Positions 34,955 through 46,367 are shown, counted from the first letter of the stretch. The stretch is 64,000 bases of DNA from Sodiomyces alkalinus F11 (GCF_003711515.1 NW_021167085.1:1781691-1845690), one strand, 5' to 3'. Notes: generated by a model from the letters alone, not told the origin. Numbers and translations are program-made.

Positions 34955-36693
34955 CGCAGGACCGCACGGCGGGCACCGTACTTCCCTATACCGCCGTAAC
35001 TATCTTTAAGCGCGGCCGATATATCCTATTTCGTAGTTAAGTTCCCTAACCACTAGTAGCCGTCTAAGGACGATAATTATAAAGAGCTATTCGAGAAGTT
35101 CTTTAAGAGTAGTAAGAAAATCGGCCTAGGTTTCTAGAAGGAAGGCTACTTTCGTGCTATTACGTTATACGGAGGTAAAGAACGCTTAGAAACCGAATTA
35201 TCTACCCTTAGCACCCGTTTCGAGCTATAGAAGCAGGGTTATAAGGCGAAGATCGAGGCGTTCCGCTAGTATACCGAGGAACACGGCTATACCGACCTAA
35301 AAACACGGGATCTCGACTATACAGTTTTCGTCCCCCCCGAGTATCCTAAGGTTTACTAGGTCGTCTCCCTCTCCGAGGTATACGCTATCGTCCGCCGATT
35401 CCCCTAGCCGGACTACCTACTAAAAGCTAATAAAGACCTTATAGGCTAGGAATAGCTGGAAGAGCCGTTTAAGACGTTTATTATAACCAGCGAGCATAAT
35501 TACGCTAGTAGGTTTACTAAGACGCCGTAAAAGCCCTAGACGTTAAGCGCGGACTCCCTAGATATTACCTCAGGACCTTAGTCGACGGTATATATTAACC
35601 TAGTAATGGACGCTAAGGATAGTCTCTCCTAGAGAACTACCGTGGCCCTAACTAGTAATAGCGCCCGTAGAATAGTAACTATTCCCCGATATATAGTAAA
35701 CTACTAGCTTAAGTAGACGTTTCTCTCTTAGGCTATATATAACCTTATTACTATTCGAGGTAAGACTATCTCCGAAGATAAGTTTAAACGTAAGTCTAAG
35801 GAATACGCTAAGGAAGCCGCGAGGCGTAACGAGTTAGCCCGCGACTTTCTCGAGGGTATAACCTCGAGCACCTATTAGGCAGAAGGGTAAGCGGTTAATA
35901 TCCCGTCGGTCACCGAGTTCTTAGGCTAAGTTCGCCTAAGCGAAGCGTTAAGCCTTACTACTCCGGCTAAGATAACTAAAAGACCCGGTACTAAGCTTAC
36001 CGGCATTAACCCTATACCCGCGAAGCGTGTAGTAGTTAAGAGCTCGCGGGAGAAGATACTTATAGACGTGGTTAAGATATACGGCGCTAAGCTTTATAAC
36101 GAGAAGGAGAAAGCCACGTACTACTCGATAAGCGCGAGCGGATAAATCCTAACTATCGTGTAATAGCGTAACCACGGTACTATACTCCCCGTTCCGGTAG
36201 CTAGATAGCTATACAGTTTTATTAACGATATTATCGCCTTAAACACCACGTGGAACGCTATAGACTTCACTTAGGTTATACGGTACCTACGTTTAGGTAA
36301 GATAGTATACCTAGCTCCCTTAGGAGTTAACTTAGAGCTATCGCCTATATATAAGGATTAGCTTATCTAACGCGTTACCGCTAACTAAGCGCTCTTTATC
36401 CGTATAGTGTTTATATACGCCGCTATCTAATATTAGTACGACGACCGTAGTATAAAGGGACCGCTAGCGTTCGCCGAGCTTAACGCCGGCTACGTTAAGA
36501 AACTAACGAACGACGTGATTATAGAGGACGCGGCCATTATCCTTAAGGCCGACCTTAACCACTAAGGCTTCCCGGACTAAGTTACGTCCGCTATTAAGGA
36601 CGACGACGACTATAAGGTCACCGTCCTAGAGCAACTATATACGTGGGTAATATAGGTATAGGCGAAATATAGGTTTTACCGTGGCACGCAGTG
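34955..36693 (+). pseudogene. accessory ORF of element A, unknown protein
   Basis: The only coding remnant found in element A. Reading through stops at Trp/Gln-like positions, the frame starts near DISYFVVKFPNH and continues DDNYKELFEKFF, GYFRAITLYGGKERLE, FVPPEYPKVY and later blocks (TISEDKFKRKSKEYAKEAAR, VTEFLG, KITKRPGTKLTGINPIPAKR, YLAPLGVNLELSPIYKD), ending at a TGA at 36691-36693. It aligns along most of its N-terminal half with the element B ORF. No resemblance to gag, protease, RT, RNase H, integrase or envelope was recognised. Its retention where gag-pol is missing suggests it mattered for the element. Confidence 0.65.
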
Positions 36694-37000
36694 AATCTAA
36701 GGGGAAGGTTTCGTATATTTATTTCTTTAGTTTTTTAATTCCTAGCCGGGATATTCCCGGCGTATCCTATTCCTTTCCCGTAGTGTCCGCCTATTATAAC
36801 TAGGGGCCTACGGTGTTTTATATAGTAGTAACACCGGCGGCCGCTATTAGGGCGCTACCGGTAACCACTTTTTACTTTCCTTTTTATTATCTCCTAACTA
36901 CACCACGGTTTACTAGTATAACCGCTACGCGCCTTAAGTAAGGCTATCGTAGTTACCGGGGAAAGCCCGCGGGATATAGGACTTCGTCGCCCGGGGTATT

Positions 37001-37339
37001 TAATACGCCCTAGATTCTACCGGGAACGCTAGGACGTACTATAAGCGTACCACGGGCGTACTATAGTATAAGCTATAGCACTCACGGGGTATACTATAAG
37101 TACCTTTAGTATACACTATAGCTTCCCTAGGTTATACTCGGGTTCCTATATATAGGATCCGAGGATTCTACGGGGTTTACCCGTGGAATACTTAAGTCCT
37201 AGGAGCGCGCCCCCTTAGCTTAGAGAAGACATCTTTATTACACCTTATATTTTACAGTAAAGGTTACCCCTCGAGAAAAGGCTGGCTTATAGGTCCTATA
37301 GTACTGGCTGGCCAGGGGATTTGCCGGTCAGGCATATTA
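37001..37339 (+). repeat. element A 3' LTR
   Basis: 339 bp copy of the 5' LTR, preceded by the shared CCCGCGGG-containing 3' module (palindrome at 36966-36973) and followed by the ATACT target duplication. Confidence 0.9.
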
Positions 37340-37344
37340 ATACT

Positions 37345-40300
37345 AGTAGGATTAGAAGCTACTAAATAACTATATTCGGCGTTCCGATAGATCTATACTA
37401 TACTAGCTAAGTCACCGTTTCGATTAAACCGTTATTAAATACGTGCCCTCTAACTAATCTACGGCTGCTTTTCTAGGCTCTTCTTCCATCCGAAAAGCTA
37501 TCTATAAATCGACGATACGCTATCTAAGTACTATGGAGGGTATCTTATAGTATCTACGCCTAGGGTATATAGGCCCTAAACTACTTCGGCACCTAAAAGA
37601 GTAGACGTAGGGGGTTAAAATTAAGGGACTAATAACTATCGACTACGAGGCCTATAAGCTTATAAAGATAAAACGGTATATTAGTAGGCGCCCTCGCACT
37701 ACACCTACTAACGCAGGGGAGTGATAGGCGATTAATTTCACGGACTTTAAACGAATATCCGATAGGGACTTAAGGTTTATATTTTTCACCGACCGTTATA
37801 GTGGTTTTACGGCCACCTATATTATAAAAAGTAAGCTAGTAGTGGGTATCCTCGTAATAATTAAGGAATTCCTCGCCTAGGTAGATCGCTAATTAGGCTA
37901 TAAGGTGCGCGTTTTCGAATCTAATAATAAGCTAACTTAATTCTATAATATCACCTAATTCCTACGTAATAAGGGTATCCTTTTAAAGGTATCTGCTACC
38001 GATACTTAAGTATAGAACGGGGGTGCTAAACGCGCTACTACCGTGGTTATTTTAAAGGGTCGTGCAATAAATATCCACGTAAAACTACCGCCGTTTATAT
38101 AGCCTAAGGCTATTCCCACGGTAGCGTACGTCTATAACCGGACGCTATAAAGGCAGTATAATAATAAGTATTAGAAAATACTATACGAGGTCCTCTTTAA
38201 AAGGAAGCCGATTTTATTATATCTTTAAGCTTACGGCTATAAGGCGTACGCGATAATAAAGGACGCCTAAAAGGGCGTGAATAAGCTATTAAACCGTATC
38301 GCTCCCCGCGCCTATATCGGCTACCTTATCGGCTACGATTCCACTAATATTTTCTGTATTTAGGTGCCTAGTCTACGCCGCTATAACCGCGTTATTCGAA
38401 CGCGCGATATAGATTTTAACGAATACGCCTTCTTTAACGGCGATATCGCTACCTTTAAGGACGACCTCCGTTAATTAACCGAGGAGTAATTAGAAGACCT
38501 AATTAGTTAGATCGAGTGGGAGAGGGCTAGAGATTCACGGCCGTTTATAGACGTATAAGCTAAGGACCCCCCCTTTTATATAACTACTTATTTTGAATTA
38601 TTAGATCCGGGGATAAACGCCCCCGGATCCCCTTCCTCGACGGCTTTACCGTTAAGGTTATAGTCCATAATACCTGGCCGTAAAGGGGTAGAGGAGGCTA
38701 TCTTAAGTTAATCAGGATAAGATTTAGGTTATAAATAGTATAATTTAGCCGGTATAACGCTTAATTACCGTCTATATCCGCCTAATCCACTACTTCCTAC
38801 TCTATTAGTAACCCCGTTATCGGTTATAGCGCTAATAGTAGCCGTTATATTAGGAAACCGTAATACCCCTATAGCTATAGGGTTTTAGGATAACGGAACA
38901 CGGTACTACGATATCCCTATAGCTATAGCTATAAGGCTCCTATTAAATAAAGGAGTATAACTAATTCGGTAAAGAGATAGCTAGAAAAGAGACTATTAGG
39001 TTATTATATTTAACGCTAGCCGCTACGCCCCTAATATATATATATTAAATAGGACTCCACTAACTAAATTACGGTTAAAAAGGTCTACGTCTATAGTGTT
39101 ATAGCGACGCTTAATAATACCCTATAAATCTACGGCCCTAGCGGTAGCCATCGGAAGTATATCCCGGGAGGCTATTCTAGGAAATATAACTCCGGCGGTT
39201 ACTTCGGCGGGTACTCCGGCGGTTACCCCGGCGGCCGTAAAGATCCACTATAAATAGCTCCCTCCTCCTCCGAAAAACCCTCGCGATATACCCTCGCACC
39301 CTTATGGCCACCAATTCCGATAGGCATAAGAAGACTACCTACGGAGCTATAAGGAGATAGGGTCGTGGATACGGGTACTAGTATCCGTAGCAGATAGATA
39401 TCAGGTTCTTAATTCGATATAGGTAATAATATATAAGTTCGATAAGTATTGATTTCTATATAACTATAAGGTAAGGCTTATAGTATAAGGAGATTAGTAG
39501 TATTAATCCTCGCTTAAGAAGATATACGTAGTAATACTAGCCGGATAGTTATTCCGCGCGTTAATAGCTATTACCGCCCGATTTAACCTTATGCTATTAT
39601 AATTTAATATTATAAACGCGTCTATATACGCGCCCCTCCCCTATAATATCTTTATATACCCGCCGCTAGGCTTTTTAGCCCTTAGGAGTCGTTTACACCT
39701 AAAAAAAGCGTTATATAGACTTAAGGAGTCTTTACTGCTTTAGTAAAAGCACTTTTCGACTATCCTTTTAGCGGACGGCTTCTAGATAATGCTGTAAAAA
39801 CCGTGTTATTTTCTACGCCGCGGTTTAATCCTATTCTTCTACGTTAACGATATCGTTATTACTTATAAGGAATAATATAAGGCGTAGATAGAGTAGGCCG
39901 TTAATAACCTATAACACTACTATAACCTATAAAGTAGCGATCCTTTATAATAGTTCCTTAGTATTAAGGTTATTTGCGACCGCGTCGCCCGTAAAATCTA
40001 GCTATTATAACGCGACTATATTACTAAGTTAGAACGCCTATTAAAGCCGAATAGTAAGTATAGTAGTAACTATCGCCTAACGCACCTAATTAAGGTTATA
40101 AAGCTACTACTCTATTTAGGAACCTCGACTAATGTTAAAAGCTATTAACGGAAGATAGGATCTATACTATATATAGTAGTGATATCGCGGCCTAATATCG
40201 CGTTTATAGTATCTAGGCTATACCGGTTTAACATTAATCTAGGGCCTATTCACTATAAGGCCGCCGATTATCTAATTCTTTATTCTAATCCTTTATCTAA

Positions 40301-40990
40301 TTAATAGCTAATCGTTTATATTAGAACTAAGGGGTAGCGATACTATCGAAATCTACACTAACGCCTTATTTCCCGATAATACCCTTAATCGAAAAAGTAG
40401 TTAAGCGTATATAATACGCTTATTTAGCGGTATAATAGCGTGGCACGCTAATAAGCAGGATACGGTTATAACGTCTATAACGGAAGCAGAGCTATTAGTG
40501 TTAGTATAAGGTGTAAAAAAGAGTATCTTTATATAACGCCTATTACTTAGTATAGGAGTAGAATTTAATAATCCGAAATTAAGGATCTTATACGATAATA
40601 ACTAAACGATTCGATTAGTTAATTAAGAGATTAGCACGTTAATAACGCGCCTCTGCTATATCGATATCCACGGCTATTAGTTACGTTAAGTAAAGGAATA
40701 AGGGTAAATACTTGTAACGTACGTTACGAGCACGGAAATAGTGGTAGACGGATTAACGAAGGCGTTATACAGCGAGAAATTTAAGATATTTAGGTCCTAG
40801 GTAGGCGTGATAGATATACGGGAACGGTTATAGCAGAAATAGCTAAAAGAAGTCCGGATAGAATATTTAGAGGACCTAGAGGATAAATTTAAGGGCGGCT
40901 ATAGCGAATAGATTATATAGCTGGATTATCTGCCGATTACGAATAGCTTTAATCGCCTAACTAACGTTTAGGGCGATTAGGGGGTATCTC
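37345..40990 (+). pseudogene. Copia integrase-RT-RNase H remnant
   Basis: Continuation of the Copia polyprotein after element A. Recognisable blocks, reading through stops, are the integrase C-terminal GYLIGYDSTNIF followed by VIRTRDIDFNE (38325-38430), RT motifs FDIINA-like near 39600, KALYRLKESLLL (39710-39745), FYVNDIV (39830-39860, the YVDD box), and an RNase H region to about 40900. Integration and reverse transcription would be its roles; both are abolished by many stops. Confidence 0.75.
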
Positions 40991-41190
40991 GAATAGACTA
41001 TAGTCTTTTCGGTTACGTAATAGGCCGGATTACTAAGAGTATAATCCGGGTAAACGCTTATAGAATCTACACTATATAAAATACGGTAGTAGCGTTTCCC
41101 TGACGGTCTAAGATAGTTATAATTGCATATAATTGCCTTAATTAATTTTTGACCTATTTTGTGACGATTTTGACTACGCTTTATCTGATA
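40991..41190 (+). repeat. Copia 3' LTR
   Basis: 200 bp, the same length as the 5' copy. Bordered on the left by a G-rich tract (TTAGGGGG, likely polypurine tract) and on the right by the TACTC target duplication at 41191-41195. Confidence 0.9.
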
Positions 41191-41195
41191 TACTC

Positions 41196-41913
41196 CACCG
41201 CGTTGGAACGAAATTCAGGGGAAGCATCGTGCTATAGAAGGTACTAGTCGTCTTTGGTTTAGTGCCTGCACTATCTGCCGTTGAGCCAAGACAGGCAAGG
41301 CAGGAGTAACCTTGAAACCAGACCCTTGTCCACGCCAAGTGGACAATCTTCATCAGGTTAATAAAGGTAATTCCCGACGGGCGGTTCTTCCCTCCCTCCT
41401 CTCTCGCGCAAGTTGCAACATCACATCATCAACATCCTCGACACAAGAGACACCGACAATGGTCCCGTGGCGCCGTTCACCCGACTACGCCAACCCAGTA
41501 TTTCACCGCAAGGATGGAGATGCTCCCGCCTTTTCAACGCTTCAATGAAAGTCAGAGATGGTGATGGCCCATGGGTACGAAAACCTTGAAGGAGCTGAAT
41601 AAGATCACGATCAATTAGGACAGGGCACAATAAGGCACGACATGTATTGATCTTCTTTAGTGCTGAAAAAGGGGGTATTTTCTGACCATCCAACAAAGGC
41701 AATGCAATATCGGGATTGAACCAGGTCGACAAGAGGCAGAAGAACCAAAATTGCACGCAACCGCTACCCCATCGCAACAGGCTTGGTTGGAACCGAGAGT
41801 CCGATACGTGACGCTGCAAGGGGAGTCATCTTGTCCGAGTCCATGTTCCCCGGCCCTCCCAGCTTCTTCGTTGTCACCTTCGAGGAGGTGGACCATCCTG
41901 GTTTCATTCTCTC
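41196..41913. other. intergenic, normal composition
   Basis: Host DNA resumes directly after the Copia target duplication. It holds the presumed 3' UTR of the minus-strand permease. ORFs at 41312-41548 and 41421-41819 have no recognisable domain. Confidence 0.5.
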
Positions 41914-44205
41914 TTAGACATCTTTGCCCGTGGCAGTGGCCGTCGTTGTTGTCTCGGCCTTATCCTCAGCCGGCAAAGACTCGTCTGAACCTCCCGAGAC
42001 GTTCCTGCGCTTCAGCCGGCCAGTCTCGTCGTGGGTGGCATCCCAATCGGCCAGTTGCTCGAGCGGGACACGGACTAAGCGGTGGGTGTTGGCTCCCGTG
42101 TCCTCGTCAACCTCGAGGACTTGAGTCCGCATTCGGTAACCTAGCCACCTGGGAAGCACGTGCATCCAGAAGACGTAGTAGATACCACAGAGAATCATGC
42201 TGCGTTAAGAATCCCTCTCATGTCAGTTTGTGAGAGGCTAGAGCTTCGCGGGCCAAACAAGGAGATTCGGATGAAGGGGACAGGGGTTTCCCATCGGGAA
42301 GACTTACATTCCAATGCCGACGACGCAGTATGTGGCGTACCAGAAGCTAACAGCGCCAGCATACGGACCACCCTCGGGCGGGAACCACGGCATGACCAAG
42401 GTATAGATCTGCACCAGCAAGAAGAAAATGACGACGACGTGCCAGGCCTTGAACTCAGGCTGGGGCTGATTCGACCGCTTCCGACGGTGGCGGATGAGGT
42501 ACAAACCGGCCACCATGGCGGCAAAGAACATGGCGTCGGGATAGGTTTTAAGTTGAACCACTGTGAACAAGGCACACATGTCAGCCAGGAAAAAAAAAAG
42601 CCCCCTGTGACGTTGAGTGACGGGCGGGTATCAAAGCTCGCCCGGATACAAGGGGGAACAGGAACATGAAGATACACATACCGAAGGTGAAAGCATCGCC
42701 GGCTGGCGGGGCGCAGATCATGATGAAGGTCGTGAGCCATTTGAGGAAATACGGGCCCAGAGGTGTGCCGAAGGGTCGAGTGGACACCCAGAACTCGGTG
42801 AAGGGGAGCACGCCCTGTCGTCCGATCTCACGGATGGTGCGGGACTGGCCAATCAGCACGACCAGGAGGTTGCCGAAAGAGCTGAGAAGCACGCAGACGT
42901 TGAGGGCCTGCTCGGCGGCTCCCTCTCCAAAGGCCCTGCGGAAGAAGACGGCCGCCGCGATCTCTCCCGACTCGGCGAATTCTTCCTTGCTCACTATGCA
43001 CGGAGAAGCTAGTCAGTTTTCATTCGTCCTCTCTCCAAGTCGGCGCTCAGTGGGCCGGCGGCCGGCCCCCCCACAACAGAAATGATGGGGATCGACGTGG
43101 TGGTCAAAACGACAAACGCACCTGCGGAGAAGTAGGCGATATTGCAGAGGAAATACAGAACAAAAACGACGCCAAGGGACGCGGAGCCGAAACGTTTGAT
43201 GGTTTGGACCGGCCTCTTGATCTCGTTGGCCATGTTGAAAGCGTTGGAGTAGCCAGTATAAGCGAAGATGATACTGACAAGTGCGCTGGCCAAATCATTG
43301 CCGTCCGTGGTGGTGCCGCGGAAGCCGTCGCGGAAGTTGCGATGCGGGTCGGGCACGCGGTCGACGTTTCCGCCGAGGATGACGAGGCCGGTGATGGAGA
43401 TGAAGATGAGCAGGGTGAGCTTGAGAGCGCCGATTACGTTGGTTGCCCACAGGGAGTACTTATTGTGCGCGATGACACAGACCACGGCCAGGGTGTAGGC
43501 GGCAATGGCCACACCACGCATCTCCCATTCGGTCGACTCCCTGCCGACGATGCGCCACAGGTAGCGCGACAGGACGACGGCGTTACTGCTGCTAAAAGAG
43601 AGCAAGACGGATTGGACGGCGAAAGCGACGGGGAAAAAGTGCTTGGGTCGAGGATAGGCCTGCTCCAGGTACACGACCTCGCCACCGCTGCGGTTGGGGA
43701 AGTAGGCCGTCAGCTCGAGGTAGGTGCTGAAACCGGCGACGGCCATGAGAAAGCCTATCACCCAGTAGATGAGAGCGAGGCCGACGGAGCCCGTGGCGCG
43801 AAGAATGTTGCCGGCTGGAAGGAAACGGCAGAACAAGGCCGGTCAGCTCAGCACGCGGAAACATAGTGAAGTCGTCTGCGACGGTCTGTCTATAGACCGT
43901 TTGCCACGATACGGGGGAATTTGAGAAGGAGAGAGCTTACGGGTCGAGAAGATACCGGTACCGACCATCATGTTGACGTTGAGGAAGATGACGGTGATCC
44001 AGTTGACGTTATACCCCAGGGGCGATTTGGACTCGACGGGCGCACCGACGGCTTCCTGGTAGGAGGCTCCAGCTTCATTGCCGCTCTGGAAGCGGATGTA
44101 GGCCAGCTTGCCCTCGCGAATGACCGACTCGCTCTCCGAGGCCGTGTCGTTCCCCGTGGGGACTTCGCTGGCCTTGGTCTTTGGCTTCAACCAGTCGAGA
44201 GCCAT
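41914..44205 (-). CDS. Mup1-like amino-acid (methionine) permease, five exons
   Basis: Minus-strand exons 44205-43941, 43814-43122, 42993-42682, 42560-42308 and 42199-41914 join to 1,809 nt, an exact 602-codon frame plus stop. All four introns are GT-AG (donors GTAAGC, GTGCGT, GTATGT, GTAAGT). After a ~70-residue hydrophilic N-terminus (start MALDWLKPKTK) comes MMVGTGIFSTPGNILRATGS, the TM1 signature of the APC superfamily. Further membrane blocks follow: GLALIYWVIGFLMAVAG, TLLIFISITGLVILGG, SALVSIIFAYTGYSNAFN and LNVCVLLSSFGNLLVVLIG, about 12 segments in total. YLEL with the EVVYLEQAYPRPK loop is typical of the Mup1/LAT branch. Role: plasma-membrane amino-acid uptake; methionine/cysteine specificity is inferred from family. 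The cytosolic tail is Thr/Asp/Glu-rich. It lies ~720 bp from the repeat island and appears intact. Confidence 0.88.
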
Positions 44206-46059
44206 TTTGTGCGAAATGTCCGTTTGTAACGCAGTAGGGCAAAACGGAGTTTGTTTGACGGGTCGCAATCGTTAAAGACTCGTAGCCGCCTCTAGGTGAC
44301 GACAAAAGCCCGTTTGGAGGGTTCTTCGGGTCGACTCCCACGAAGATGGAATGCCAACGAATCGAATCTCTCAGTCTCGCCCCTATCAGCACTCCGTACT
44401 CAGTAAAAAAAAAAAAAAGAAGTGAGACAAAGTGGCAGGGCGCACCAGGGCACACCACTGGGATTTTATTTGTTCTATGGAATCATAGAGGGGGTGGTCC
44501 GGGGCAAGGCAACTGCCAACAACAACGCGCCGCCTATACGGTGGGCTGGGTGCGGGCTTGTTCAAGCTTCACCATATGAATGCGCCTCCCGCACCTCAAA
44601 AAGGGTTGACCAACCATGAGCTTTCGCGCGGCTCCATCGAGGATGACACAATCATCCCTCCCGGAGTCCCGGTGAATAAACGGACTCGAGTCTCAAGCTT
44701 TTTCTTTCACCTTCAAGTGCCGCTTCAGCCTTTAGGCAGTTAGTTGGGCAGGGCAGGTGATAGGTGACAGGTTTGCGACAGGTTTGCGACTTGGGAGGGT
44801 GGTTCCAGTCTGTTATTTACCTTCCTAGCTCGGGAAGCCAAGCAAGCACGCCATCCGGGCGATCATACGGCAAATGGAATGGCACATACCTAACAAGTGT
44901 GCGAATCCTATCTGGACCGTTCTGTGCTCCAATGAGATGCGTCGCGGAGGAATACAAGAGGTGAAGTTTAATCTAGCGCCCGAAAAGCTGCAGCCACAAA
45001 AGTCTTTCCGCGCGGGGGACATTTAGATATGCCGGGGATCGTTTCTGTCTCTCGCCGTCACGTAGTACACGTAGTGTATATAAGGTACCTTGTACGATGG
45101 AAGTTGGGGACGCCCGCAAGCTTTGGCTTTGGCTACCTATGACATCCACGTTAAGCTATCTGTCCGTACCTGATAAAAGGATGGTTTGTTGCTACAGTGG
45201 CTTAGTTTCTGAGATTGATTTAGCATTTCGAGCCTTGTTGGTAAGATACCTTGGTCTATACCTTACCTATCCAGACGTAAATTCTGCTATACCTCGAAAT
45301 TATTTCTTATATACTCTTAAAGCGAGACGAAGGAGAGGAAACGCTAGAAATTTCTCCCCGGGCAGTAGAAGTTGGTCTATGAAAGGAAGCTGGGAAAAAG
45401 AATGAACAAGGTGAGAAGAAAACGGGTGTTCTTGGCTAATGATGCCACAATGTCGAAGCCTTGCGAATTTCATCATGGGTCATGGCCTTTGTTAGCTCAT
45501 GCTGCCTCACTGTGGCCCAAGCTCAAATGCCACCAATTAGGAAAGTAATAAGTAAGCTGGTATGGCGAAAAGACTCCTTCCTCATAGGAGTCACAGCTGA
45601 AGTCCATTCTCCTACCGTACCTAAGGTACCTTGCCTTACCTTAGGTACCCTGCGTACTCGGTACTGCCGATTCACTGTCCTAAGGTACCTTACCTAGGTA
45701 GTGCCCAGGTACCTTATTCAGCCCAGGTATCCAGCCCAGGTGGTCTCAGGCTCCAGAACTCCACGGTGGGATAAGCCCACCGGAGAACACACTCGAAACG
45801 GAAGCATTGAATACCTACGTACTCTTATCAGATTCCAGTTGACAAGGATGTCATGCCAGCCAGCCTTTCCTGCTGGATGACACCATACGACAGACACCCT
45901 TGCAGACAGTTCAGGACACTGGGCATATCAGTACCAATATGGGTTGGGAGGAGTAACTGGATGGCGTTCCGCGGAATAACGCGGATACTGTCGGTTCTTT
46001 TCTTTTCGTTCTGACAAGAGGGCAGGAGGGCGGGAGGGCAGGAGACATACTGTTTCTCA
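44206..46059. other. intergenic, no supported gene
   Basis: Promoter side of the permease (pyrimidine/purine-rich, A14 run at 44405-44418), then ORFs without domains. A cluster of GGTACC/CCTAAGG palindromes is annotated separately. Confidence 0.5.
45615..45750. repeat. cluster of GGTACC/CCTAAGG-type palindromic words
   Basis: The words CCTAAGGTACCTT, CCTTAGGTACCCT, CCTAAGGTACCTTACC and CCCAGGTACCTTA occur within ~130 bp, followed by repeated GCCCAGGT. The same word family recurs in intergenic DNA near 45085, 53675, 56825, 57460 and 57700. Confidence 0.7.
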
Positions 46060-46311
46060 CCGCTATCTTTGAACCTATCCCGTGCATGGAACACGGCCAG
46101 GTTATTCACAAACTGAATGTCACCTTTCTCAAAGTTGGTGGCCACGCCGAATCGCTCTCCCAGATAATCTAAGGCGTCCAGCGCCTCGGTCTGTCCCTCC
46201 GTGATAGGGAAGGGTATTAGGGATCACCAGGTGCAGACAAGCGTCTATTAAACGGCGGCCCCCCTTACGGAGTACCTCGGTGAACTCGTCTCGCAACTGT
46301 TTACGCGCCAC
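46060..46311 (-). pseudogene. TauD/TfdA-like dioxygenase relic (C-terminal part)
   Basis: On the minus strand, ITEGQTEALDALDYL continues into ERFGVATNFEKGDIQFVNN and LAVFHARDRFKDS, the typical C-terminal block of fungal TauD/TfdA-type Fe(II)/2-oxoglutarate dioxygenases (GDIQ-VNN...FHAR carries the third iron-ligand His and the Arg region). The preceding DEFTEVLRKGG is in another frame, and a stop interrupts the linker, so at least one frameshift is needed. The N-terminal two thirds, including HxD, are missing: only 56 bases separate the fragment from the GH43 stop codon. After KDS the sequence may enter an old intron (GTGAGA), but no final exon was found. Such enzymes hydroxylate small substrates such as taurine; this copy cannot be active. 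Confidence 0.6.
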
Positions 46312-46367
46312 TGTGCTCTCAGAATCCGCGGCTTGCTACCCTAGTTCGCTCCTAGATAGTCGATACA

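Larger units (their letters stand above)
10190..37339 (+). mobile_element. LTR element A (Gypsy-related, apparently without gag-pol)
   Basis: LTRs of 339 bp at 10190-10528 and 37001-37339, target duplication ATACT at 10185-10189 and 37340-37344, inserted in the Copia coding region. Its own DNA, once element B (11142-33340) is removed, is only about 0.6 kb after the 5' LTR and about 3.7 kb before the 3' LTR. In that I find one coding remnant, the accessory ORF at 34955-36693, and no gag, protease, RT or integrase. LTR ends (TAATACGCC...GGCATATTA) and the bases just inside the 5' LTR are the same as in element B, so A and B are sister families and A may have been mobilised in trans. Heavily RIP-mutated. 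Confidence 0.8.
8372..41190 (+). mobile_element. Copia LTR retrotransposon, dead, split by nested insertions
   Basis: The outermost and therefore oldest element of the island. Both LTRs are 200 bp (8372-8571 and 40991-41190) and are flanked by the 5-bp target duplication TACTC (8367-8371 and 41191-41195). The order gag, protease, integrase, reverse transcriptase, RNase H on the plus strand is that of Copia (Ty1 type), not Gypsy. Removing element A (10190-37339 plus one copy of its target duplication) rejoins the coding region, leaving an element of about 5.7 kb. All frames are interrupted by stops at expected Trp/Gln positions, consistent with RIP. Mutation starts and ends at the LTR edges, and the flanking tRNA region is unaffected. 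Confidence 0.85.

Noticed and set aside
41245..41290. tRNA-like TGGTTTAGTG segment near the right border of the island
   Set aside because: No B box, no acceptor stem and no cloverleaf; only a short A-box-like resemblance.
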